Assembly: GCA_035294005.1 (NCBI GenBank)
Contig: DATGLT010000287.1
Location: 1 to 5,876 of the forward strand
Origin: JANXQE01 sp035294005
GTDB lineage: Bacteria; Verrucomicrobiota; Verrucomicrobiia; Limisphaerales; UBA8199
Direction of reading: 5' to 3'
Length of the DNA: 5,876 bases
Shown here: piece after piece, positions 1-5,876 of the stretch
Layout: the number at the start of each line of letters is the position of its first letter
Numbering within the stretch: the first letter of the stretch is position 1
Made by a program: the position numbers and the translations under genes
Notes under the pieces: generated by a model
The model's input: the letters and a program-made list of their open reading frames with translations, nothing else
Database searches by the model: none
What the model was told of the DNA's origin: nothing

Positions 1-1443
1 TCTTTCAACAACTCAGGGGTGGTCAGTGTCCAAAGCGGCACCTTGAGTGTTATGGGCGGAACCAGCTCGGGTTCGTTCACCAACGGGCCGGCGGGAACCA
101 TCGATTTCCATGGCGGGACACAGACGCTCACGCCTGCCTCAAGCGTTTCGGGACCGGGAACCTTTTCAGTCAGTGGCGGCACGGTCAATGTGAATGGCAA
201 GTATACCGTCACTGGCGGTCATTCCATTAACGGCGGCACGGCCAATTTTCAGGGTCCCTATAACATTACTACGGGAGCGGTGACCATTACCAGCGGGGCA
301 ATCAACTTCAACTCAGGCGGGACGGCGTCACCCTCGGCAGTGACTCTGGGTCCTTCTGGGACACTGGGCGGAAGCAACCTGGTGAGCGTGTCAGGCTTAT
401 TCACATGGACCGACGGGCAAATCAACGGATCATCGATGATTTACGCGAACGGTGGGCTGCAGGTAAGCGGCTCGGCCCGCAAATCATTATTCGGGTCCAC
501 ACTGATCAACACCGCAACCGCTACGTGGAGCGCTGGTGATTATTATTCAGGCTCAGGCGCCGTGTTCAGCAACGCCCCTTCCGGGGTGTTCAACCTTACC
601 TTCGACGGCACGACGGGCAATTACGGAGGCGGTCGGACCTTTGCCAACGCGGGGAGCTTTAACAAGACTGGCGGGACAGGCACGGCCAGCTTCACGGAGG
701 ATAGCTTCGTAAACTACGGCACATTCAATATTGCCAGCGGCACCGTCAGCGTTATGAACGCTTACGTTCAAAAAGCGGGCCGAACGGTGCTGAACGGAAC
801 CACCCTCGCCAGCTCCCAACCGGCGCAAATCCTGGGCGGCACGTTGGCGGGCAACGGAACTGTGGCGGGTTCAATAACCAACAGCGGAACGCTCCAGACT
901 GCCAACTCGCCGGGCATCCTGAGCGTGACGGGAGATTTTACGCAAACTCCTGCCGGTACCGTCAGATTGCTCCTGGCTGGAACTGCACCCGGCACCGGCT
1001 TTGATCAACTCGATATCGCGGGCACCGCCACCTTGGACGGGACGCTGTCCATCGGTTTGACCAACAATTTTCAGCCGGCCAACAATAGTGTATTTCTTGT
1101 TCTTACCAACGGGACCCGCCATGGCCTGTTCGCCAATTTCCCAAGCGTCGCCCTGGGCAATGGCAGGTACCTCAATCCAATGCATTTGACTAATGGCGTC
1201 GAGGTTCTCATCGCAGGCCCGAACAACACGCTGAGCGGGTACGTTGACCATTCGACGGGCACGGTCCACTTCCAAATGCCGACCGTCGCGGGCCTGGTCT
1301 ATTACATCGACGCCACCACGGATTTTATGAATTGGTCGCGCATCCTGACAAACACGGTGCCGGCAAGCACAGTTCTGGATTTCGTGGATCCCGAACGGAC
1401 AAATTTCAATTACCGATTCTATCGGACGGAACTGGCGCCATAA
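1..1443 (+). CDS. Secreted/surface beta-solenoid repeat protein, 5'-truncated
   Basis: The frame is open from base 1 to a TAA at 1441-1443, giving 480 visible residues; the start and any signal peptide lie outside the window. Residues 1 to about 280 are imperfect short repeats rich in Gly, Ser, Thr and Asn, with recurring 'GGT', 'SGT' and 'NxGT' turns and alternating hydrophobic positions, as in beta-helix adhesins and autotransporter-associated strand repeats. Residues about 279-352 match the closing module of such proteins by eye ('GGTLAGNGTV', 'NSPGILSVTGDFTQ', 'GFDQLDIAGTATLDGTL'). The last 70 residues, about 410-480, form a separate domain with 'VYYIDATTDFMNW' and a terminal 'NYRFYRTELAP', a type of ending I recall from large secreted verrucomicrobial proteins. 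No C-terminal outer-membrane barrel, PEP-CTERM or LPXTG sorting signal is present, so the export route is not evident. Extracellular location and an adhesive or structural role are inference. Coding status is secure; exact function is unknown. Confidence 0.88.
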   Translation, partial: SFNNSGVVSVQSGTLSVMGGTSSGSFTNGPAGTIDFHGGTQTLTPASSVSGPGTFSVSGGTVNVNGKYTVTGGHSINGGTANFQGPYNITTGAVTITSGAINFNSGGTASPSAVTLGPSGTLGGSNLVSVSGLFTWTDGQINGSSMIYANGGLQVSGSARKSLFGSTLINTATATWSAGDYYSGSGAVFSNAPSGVFNLTFDGTTGNYGGGRTFANAGSFNKTGGTGTASFTEDSFVNYGTFNIASGTVSVMNAYVQKAGRTVLNGTTLASSQPAQILGGTLAGNGTVAGSITNSGTLQTANSPGILSVTGDFTQTPAGTVRLLLAGTAPGTGFDQLDIAGTATLDGTLSIGLTNNFQPANNSVFLVLTNGTRHGLFANFPSVALGNGRYLNPMHLTNGVEVLIAGPNNTLSGYVDHSTGTVHFQMPTVAGLVYYIDATTDFMNWSRILTNTVPASTVLDFVDPERTNFNYRFYRTELAP

Positions 1444-1602
1444 AGGGAAGCAGGTTTGCATTCTGCAGTCCCCTGCGACCGACGACCTTCAAGTCGGCGG
1501 AGCGGCTGCACCAATGCCGGATCCGGCACAGCGGGTTTCACCTACCTTTTCGTGGATGCAAAGCCATGGAGTATACCTCGAAAAAACTTTGTAACGAACG
1601 TT
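1444..1602. other. Intergenic gap, no gene recognised
   Basis: This 159-bp gap separates the solenoid gene from the response regulator on the same strand. The regulator frame stays open leftward to a TTG at 1456, but the extra 49 residues are Arg/Ser/Pro-rich and resemble no receiver-domain extension, so I read them as noncoding. Just after the solenoid stop, GCAGG at 1450-1454 can pair with CCTGC at 1472-1476 around an inner TGCA/TGCA stem at 1457-1467. This is a weak structure without a T-run, so it is not called a terminator. A second weak stem is CCGAC (1479-1483) with GTCGG (1493-1497). A possible -10-like TATACC lies at 1572-1577, but the hexamer 17 bp upstream (TTCGTG) is a poor -35 match. 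A regulator promoter somewhere in this gap is plausible but not demonstrated. Confidence 0.6.
1515..1528. promoter_or_regulatory. 14-bp perfect palindrome, possible operator
   Basis: TGCCGGATCCGGCA reads the same on both strands and sits 74 bp upstream of the response-regulator start, inside the only sizeable intergenic gap. Perfect dyads of this length can be binding sites for dimeric regulators. One such palindrome could also arise by chance in a window of this size and GC content, it has no spacer, and there is no second copy nearby. The regulatory role is speculative; only the palindrome itself is directly seen. Confidence 0.2.
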
Positions 1603-2031
1603 ATGGCCCGCCAGTCCCACACTTTGCTACTCGTAGAAGACAATCCAGACGACGTATTCATCATGCGGTATGCGTTGGAAAAAGCGGGGCTGGATCTGCC
1701 ATTGTTTGTAGCCGAGGATGGCCAGGATGCCGTCGATTACATAGAGGGAACTGGCCGTTACAGCGACCGCGCCCAGTTCCCGCTACCCACGGTAATATTC
1801 CTGGACCTGAAGTTGCCGCGGTTGGATGGCTTTGAATTCCTGGCGTGGTTGCGTCAGCAACCCGGATTTGATCAGATTGAAGTGATCATCCTTACTTCCT
1901 CGGGGGAAGATCGAGATCAGAAACGCGCCCGGGAATTGGGGGTGCGCCATTACCTCGTAAAGCCGCCGCGGGCTGAAATGTTGCGGCGCACCCTGGACCC
2001 GTTGCTCCAGGAGCGCTTCAACCCCGCGTAA
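1603..2031 (+). CDS. Stand-alone receiver-domain response regulator (Rcp1-like)
   Basis: This 142-residue protein is a single CheY-like receiver fold with no DNA-binding or enzymatic output domain. The acidic pocket is in 'LLVEDNPDD' (E12, D13), the phosphoacceptor is D68 in 'VIFLDLKLPRLDG', the switch Thr/Ser is in 'ILTSS' (T98), and the conserved lysine is K120 in 'YLVKPP'. All key residues are present, so it should be phosphorylatable. The 'GRYSDRAQFPLP' segment before the phosphoacceptor strand is typical of small receivers paired with phytochrome-type histidine kinases. It probably acts in the cytoplasm by phosphorylation-dependent protein contact. The ATG at 1603 fits because it begins just before strand beta-1; the next in-frame Met (residue 21) would delete the acidic pocket. 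No clear Shine-Dalgarno sequence precedes it. It converges with the kinase gene at 2044, whose kinase core is of the matching family, so that is its most likely partner. That pairing is inference. Confidence 0.93.
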   Translation: MARQSHTLLLVEDNPDDVFIMRYALEKAGLDLPLFVAEDGQDAVDYIEGTGRYSDRAQFPLPTVIFLDLKLPRLDGFEFLAWLRQQPGFDQIEVIILTSSGEDRDQKRARELGVRHYLVKPPRAEMLRRTLDPLLQERFNPA

Positions 2032-2043
2032 CCAGGACTCCCT

Positions 2044-5000
2044 TTACATCCGCGCCTCACCGGCAGGTTGTTGCGCGGGAACGGCCGCGGGCAACTCGAT
2101 CCAAAACTGGCTGCCATTGGTGCCGTCGGAGTTCACACCCACGCGGCCGCCCATGCGCTCGACCGCCCGGCGGACAATCGCCAGGCCAATGCCGTTGCCG
2201 TCGTAAGATTTGTCAGAGTGCAGTCGTTCGAACACGCCAAAAAGGCGGTGCTGGTATTCGGGTTTGATCCCGATGCCATTGTCCTTGATCCACAGCCGCA
2301 AGTGCCCGTTGTTGCGCTCGGTCCAGACCCGGCAATCGGGCACGGTGTCTGGAGCGACGAATTTGCAGGCATTGCTGAGCAAGTTGGAGATTGCCTGAGT
2401 CAGCGACGGTTCATGGCCCATGACGGTGCCAAGGTTTCGGGCAACCTGGATGCTGTTGCTGAAAGCCTGGACACCGGGCGTTTGATCGACGATATCCCGC
2501 ACCACTGAATCGAGATCCACAGGCCCCAGATTGAGTTCGCAACGGCTCAGTCGGCTGTACGTCAGGATCTCACGGATCATGCGATCCATGCGGGAACTGT
2601 TGCGGACAATGCGCTCGAGGTATTCCTTGCCGTTGGCATCCACCTGGCCGGCATGCTTTTCGAGCAGGACCGTCGCGTAGACTTCCATCGCGCGGGCAGG
2701 GGCGCGCAAATCGTGAGAGATCGTGTAGGAAAACTCCTCCATTTGTTCGACCAATTGCCGAAGGGCTGAGGTTCGTTCGTTGACGAGTCTCTCGAGGCCG
2801 AGGTTATAACGGCTCAGTTCAGCCTGTGTCTTTCGCAGGCTTTCGTCGGTGTTCTTGCGGTGAATAAATTGGGCGATGGCTTTGGCCGCGAACGAAAGCT
2901 CGACAGTAACGGGCCCCGGAATATCCGCATGGCCATAAACCGCGAGAGCTCCCTCGCATCTCTCCCCTACGAGCAAGGGAAAACCGGAAAAGCTCACGAT
3001 GTGTTCGTTCAAGATTCCGTCGGGACTCCTCAAAGTGGCATCGCACTGCACACTGGAAGCCGAAAACTGGGCCCCTCGTTCGGCAATTTCGCCGATCGGG
3101 CCCGAACCGACGGGGATACGCGAGTCGGCCCCATCCACGTGCGTCCGGAACCCAGCGCTTCCCTGAAGGACCAGGGCTTTGCCGTCATTCTCAAGAGTCC
3201 AGATGCGGGCCAGGCCGAGATCCAGGTGCTTGACCAGCGTCTCCGACAAGCGCTGCAGGGTGGGCTGCAGGGGAGTGTCGGCGGCGGTTTGGGCGGCAAT
3301 TTCGGCGCGCAAAACTGAGAGTTTCAGCCGTTCCGCGTAATCAAGTTGCTGTTGTTTGTGTTCAGAGACGTCACACAGGACAGCGAGTATCCGCTCCGGC
3401 TTGCCGCTCAAGCCGGTTATTGGCCGCACATAAACATCCCACCATCGCGGCGTGCCTTTGGGCGTGAGCCGGAAGCCGACAAAGTGGGATGGCTTGCCGG
3501 CCAGGGCGGCGCGATACGCTTTTTCGGCGTGTTCGCGGGCCTCTCCAATCCAGAGTCCGGGCCAATACGACTTGAGCGTGTCAGAGTCGCCGGTTTCGAG
3601 GAGCTTGCGCCCGGCAGGGTTGACGAAGAGCACACGGCCGTCGAGGTCCAGCACTTTGATGCAATCGGGGCTGGCGTCCAGGATCGTGCGATTGAACCCC
3701 TCGCTTTGAAGGAGCGCGTTCTCCGCTTGCACGCGTGAAGTGATGTCCGTATTGACTTCCAGGACGGCCCGGATTTTTTTCTGTGCGTCGTAGTGAACGA
3801 CCCATTGCGTGGCAACGTTCAGGATTTTGCCATCCTTGCAACGATGGGTCACTTCGCCGCGCCACTGCCCCTCCGCATGGAGTTTTGCGTTGATGCGGGC
3901 CAGGGGCTCCTGGAATTGGGTCCCGAGCAGAATGTGCGGTGTCTGACCCAGCGCCTCCTCGGACGTAAATCCGTACATTGCCTCGGCCCCGCGGCTCCAC
4001 ATGATAATGCGGTCTTTCGGAGAGCGAGCTACCAATGGCGCCATTTCCAGCAAGGTGGCCTGCTCGCGAAGCCGGGTTTCGCTTTCGCGCAATTCGGCGT
4101 TGCGGGTGGCCAATTCTTCATTGAGTGTCGTCAATTCCTCATTGGCCGACTCAAGTTCCTCATTGGATGTTTCCAATTCCTCGTTGAGACTCTGCAGTTC
4201 TTCATTGGCCGATTGGACTTCCTCGTTGGAGGCCTGGAGCTCCTCAATCGAAGTGTCGTGTTCTTCCTGCAGCGAATTGATTCTATCATGAGCCGCAACC
4301 AACTCGTTGCGAAGTTCACCGATACGCTTCGAATCGCCCAAGGAGGCGTGGGCTTTTTGAGAACCATTTCTGCCTGGAGCGGCCGGCGGTGCGATACGCT
4401 CCCGGAAAATGAGAAGGTAACAGAAGGTATCCTTTAAAGGCACCACTTCGAGGTCGATTGAAGTGTGGCGCGGGCCCAGTGAAATACCGTGGTCGCGGAC
4501 AATGCGTTTGTCGCGCCTGGCGCGGGCCAGCGCCCGCTCAATTGGCAGGGCCAATCCATCACGGGCAATTTTGGACACATGAAAACTGGCTTTGCCTGCC
4601 GGCAGCTTCATGAACTTGCCCACGTCGCCGCGAAACTGCAATACCTCGCCTTCCGCGCTGAGCAGAACGCCGGCGGGAGCGTATTTTTGCAGCACAACCT
4701 TGTCGGCTTCCTTTTGCGGGTCGGCGGAGTGTGGCTCGAGGGCTCGCTGGACAACGGGCATGAGCTTTTTAACACTCAAGCCGGCCTGGGGAGGCCGATC
4801 GAAGCGAGGCCAGTTGGCCGCCGGCTTTTTGAGGTAGATCCGGTGCTTCTGTTCGAGAGGGGAAAAGAGATTGTGAAAAGAGCCGATCGACTCGGAGGCG
4901 CCCAGGAGCAAGATCCCGTTTGGCTTGAGAGCGTAATGGAAAGCGGGAATGAGCTTTTGCTGCAACGAAGGCTCGAAATAGATCATCATGTTGCGGCAGC

Positions 5001-5876
5001 TGATCAAATCGACGCGCGTGAACGGGGGATCCAGCAATACATTGTGTTGAGCAAAAATGACGAGGTCACGAATGGCCTTGATCACCCGGTATTTCCCGTC
5101 TTCAACGGTGAAGTAGCGCTGCAACCGTGTTTTGCCTGCGCTCTCCGCTTCCTGCCTGCTGTAGCAGCCGGTTCGGGCAAACTCCAGCACCGCGCCGTTG
5201 ACGTCGCTGGCAAACACCTGCAACGGTAAAACGCAATTGGCTTTCTCGGCAAACTCGGAGTAAGCCATGGCGATGGAATAGGCTTCCTGGCCCGTCGAAC
5301 ACCCGGCCACCCAGACCCGCACGGTATCGGCAGCAGAGACATTTTTGACGACCCTCGGGAAAACCTTGAGCTTGAGCTGCTCGAAGACCGACGGGTTCCG
5401 GAAAAAGCTGCTGACGCCAATAAGCAAATCCTGGTGCAGCTGATCCAACTCGGCGGGATGCTGCCGCGCAAATTTCAGGTACGCTTCAAGGTCTTTGATT
5501 TTGTTCAGGGCCAGGCGCCGGGCCAGCCTCCTCTGAATCGTGCTGCGCTTGTAAAAGCTAAAGTCCAGGCCCGTTCGGCCGCGGAGCAGTTGAAAGATCT
5601 TGCGCAACGAGGAATCGGCAGGCTGCGCCGGCGGCTGGCTTTCGCCACGGGAACGGCGGATCGGGGATAACCTGGCGCCAATCTCGAATCGCCTCTTCTT
5701 GGCGTTGGCCGCTACACGGCTTTTGAACCCCTCCGGCACTCGAATCAGTCGCACGATTTCTTCGGCAATTTTGTCGGGAGGCAACACAAAATCGACGCAA
5801 CCGGTCGCGATCGCCGCACGCGGCATGCTGTCATACTTGGCGGATTGATCATCCTGGGCAAAAGTGATGCCTCCGG
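2044..5876 (-). CDS. CheB/CheR-PAS-GAF hybrid sensor histidine kinase, 5'-truncated
   Basis: The frame is open from the right edge to a TAA at 2044-2046. The ATG at 5824-5826 is internal: 16 further in-frame residues upstream ('GGITFAQDDQSAKYDS') continue the CheB family sequence, so the true start is off-window. Numbering from that Met: the CheB C-terminal tail runs to about residue 28, with its catalytic triad outside the window. A basic linker follows. The CheR methyltransferase is at about 73-335, with the SAM-binding 'VAGCSTGQEAYSIAM' (173-187), the acidic 'ASDVN' (D208) and 'CRNMMIYF' (277-284). A divergent PAS-like segment is at about 370-475, and a coiled coil at about 495-590. PAS domains lie at about 590-697 and 703-825, and a GAF domain at about 840-990. 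The DHp domain has 'FSYTISHDLRAP' with phosphoacceptor H1038. The HATPase has N-box N1148/N1152, 'DNGIGI' (1182-1187), an F-box near 1196-1199 and 'GNGIGLAI' (1210-1217). No transmembrane segment is visible, so it is probably cytoplasmic. The kinase core is phytochrome-type and looks active. It lacks its own receiver, which points to the adjacent regulator as partner. What CheB/CheR modify here is unknown. Confidence 0.95.
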   Translation of the reverse strand, partial: GGITFAQDDQSAKYDSMPRAAIATGCVDFVLPPDKIAEEIVRLIRVPEGFKSRVAANAKKRRFEIGARLSPIRRSRGESQPPAQPADSSLRKIFQLLRGRTGLDFSFYKRSTIQRRLARRLALNKIKDLEAYLKFARQHPAELDQLHQDLLIGVSSFFRNPSVFEQLKLKVFPRVVKNVSAADTVRVWVAGCSTGQEAYSIAMAYSEFAEKANCVLPLQVFASDVNGAVLEFARTGCYSRQEAESAGKTRLQRYFTVEDGKYRVIKAIRDLVIFAQHNVLLDPPFTRVDLISCRNMMIYFEPSLQQKLIPAFHYALKPNGILLLGASESIGSFHNLFSPLEQKHRIYLKKPAANWPRFDRPPQAGLSVKKLMPVVQRALEPHSADPQKEADKVVLQKYAPAGVLLSAEGEVLQFRGDVGKFMKLPAGKASFHVSKIARDGLALPIERALARARRDKRIVRDHGISLGPRHTSIDLEVVPLKDTFCYLLIFRERIAPPAAPGRNGSQKAHASLGDSKRIGELRNELVAAHDRINSLQEEHDTSIEELQASNEEVQSANEELQSLNEELETSNEELESANEELTTLNEELATRNAELRESETRLREQATLLEMAPLVARSPKDRIIMWSRGAEAMYGFTSEEALGQTPHILLGTQFQEPLARINAKLHAEGQWRGEVTHRCKDGKILNVATQWVVHYDAQKKIRAVLEVNTDITSRVQAENALLQSEGFNRTILDASPDCIKVLDLDGRVLFVNPAGRKLLETGDSDTLKSYWPGLWIGEAREHAEKAYRAALAGKPSHFVGFRLTPKGTPRWWDVYVRPITGLSGKPERILAVLCDVSEHKQQQLDYAERLKLSVLRAEIAAQTAADTPLQPTLQRLSETLVKHLDLGLARIWTLENDGKALVLQGSAGFRTHVDGADSRIPVGSGPIGEIAERGAQFSASSVQCDATLRSPDGILNEHIVSFSGFPLLVGERCEGALAVYGHADIPGPVTVELSFAAKAIAQFIHRKNTDESLRKTQAELSRYNLGLERLVNERTSALRQLVEQMEEFSYTISHDLRAPARAMEVYATVLLEKHAGQVDANGKEYLERIVRNSSRMDRMIREILTYSRLSRCELNLGPVDLDSVVRDIVDQTPGVQAFSNSIQVARNLGTVMGHEPSLTQAISNLLSNACKFVAPDTVPDCRVWTERNNGHLRLWIKDNGIGIKPEYQHRLFGVFERLHSDKSYDGNGIGLAIVRRAVERMGGRVGVNSDGTNGSQFWIELPAAVPAQQPAGEARM
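4090..4257 (-). repeat. 21-bp coding repeat: eight heptads of coiled coil
   Basis: About eight tandem degenerate 21-bp units run through this part of the kinase gene, with unit starts near 4090, 4111, 4132, 4153, 4174, 4195, 4216 and 4237. On the minus strand they encode heptads such as 'EELQSLN', 'EELETSN' and 'EELESAN'. Asn recurs at exactly seven-residue spacing (534, 541, 548, 555, 562, 569, 576), usually followed by Glu-Glu and then Leu or Val. This is a continuous acidic coiled coil between the PAS-like segment that follows CheR and the first sensory PAS domain. Similar 'NEEL' helices are known in CheB/CheR fusion kinases. It probably dimerises the protein and transmits signal between the methylation modules and the sensor-kinase half. 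The mixed codon use among units indicates old, selected protein repeats rather than a recent DNA expansion. Confidence 0.85.

Noticed and set aside
1..1443. Classical type V autotransporter
   Set aside because: The repeats look autotransporter-like, but the complete C-terminus is visible and contains no beta-barrel translocator domain.
871..1461. Minus-strand open frame of 196 codons antisense to the solenoid gene
   Set aside because: It lies almost entirely antisense to a clearly coding beta-solenoid sequence and shows no domain or motif.
1456..1602. N-terminal extension of the response regulator from a TTG at 1456
   Set aside because: The added 49 residues are Arg/Ser/Pro-rich without receiver-like or signal-peptide character, and receivers of this type begin a few residues before the first strand, as the ATG at 1603 gives.
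1332..1835. Plus-strand open frame of 167 codons overlapping the solenoid end and the regulator start
   Set aside because: It overlaps two well-supported genes in another frame and encodes a Arg/His/Pro-rich sequence with no recognisable motif; a shadow frame.
1992..2011. CCTGGA / TCCAGG hairpin near the regulator 3' end as a terminator for the kinase transcript
   Set aside because: Only a 6-bp stem with an 8-base loop inside coding sequence and no T-run in the minus-strand direction.
2070..2095. GTTGCGCGG / CCGC..GCAAC stem-loop about 40 bases past the regulator stop as a terminator
   Set aside because: A 9-bp stem with a 2-base bulge is possible, but no T-run follows and the sequence codes for the Ala/Pro-rich end of the kinase.
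4001..4291. Plus-strand Ser-rich open frame with repeated 'SSL'
   Set aside because: The apparent repeat is simply the antisense reading of the Asn-Glu-Glu-Leu heptads of the kinase coiled coil.
4489..5229. Long plus-strand open frame (246 codons) antisense to the CheR region
   Set aside because: The minus strand here encodes intact CheR motifs; the antisense product has no recognisable domain and is expected from GC-rich coding DNA.
5824..5826. ATG used as the start of the kinase gene
   Set aside because: The frame remains open to the window edge and the upstream 16 residues match the CheB family sequence, so this Met is internal.

Overview
The window looks like chromosomal DNA from a verrucomicrobium, most plausibly of the Pedosphaera/Limisphaerales type. 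This rests on three things: moderately high GC coding sequence; a Gly/Ser/Thr/Asn-rich beta-solenoid protein that ends in a 'YYIDATTDFMNW ... RFYR' module I associate with large secreted verrucomicrobial proteins; and genes with no clear Shine-Dalgarno sequence. The taxonomic call is inference from memory of protein style, not a search result.

Layout: (1) Positions 1-1443, + strand: the C-terminal 480 residues of a large secreted or surface beta-solenoid protein whose start lies left of the window. (2) Positions 1444-1602: a 159-bp gap holding a 14-bp perfect palindrome, weak stem-loops and nothing that looks coding. (3) Positions 1603-2031, + strand: a complete 142-residue stand-alone receiver-domain response regulator of the Rcp1 type, with no output domain. 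(4) Positions 2044-5876, - strand: most of a giant signalling protein that runs off the right edge. In its N-to-C order it carries the tail of a CheB methylesterase domain, a CheR methyltransferase domain, a PAS-like segment, a long heptad coiled coil, two PAS domains, a GAF domain and a phytochrome-type histidine kinase core (DHp plus HATPase).

The histidine kinase and the receiver converge tail to tail with only 12 bp between their stop codons. The kinase has no receiver of its own, the response regulator has no output domain, and both belong to families that commonly go together. The simplest reading is a cognate two-component pair: inputs sensed by PAS/GAF drive autophosphorylation at a DHp histidine, and phosphate passes to the small receiver, which would signal by protein contact. 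The fused CheB/CheR modules suggest an added layer of methylation-linked signalling, but the window does not show what is methylated. The solenoid protein is probably not functionally linked, although it lies upstream of the regulator on the same strand.

I found no RNA genes, mobile elements, CRISPR arrays or clear terminators. The CheB/CheR-PAS-kinase architecture is a known, under-characterised fusion family, so I do not claim a wholly new system. The points most worth checking are the convergent pairing, the GAF insertion and the unusually regular coiled coil.
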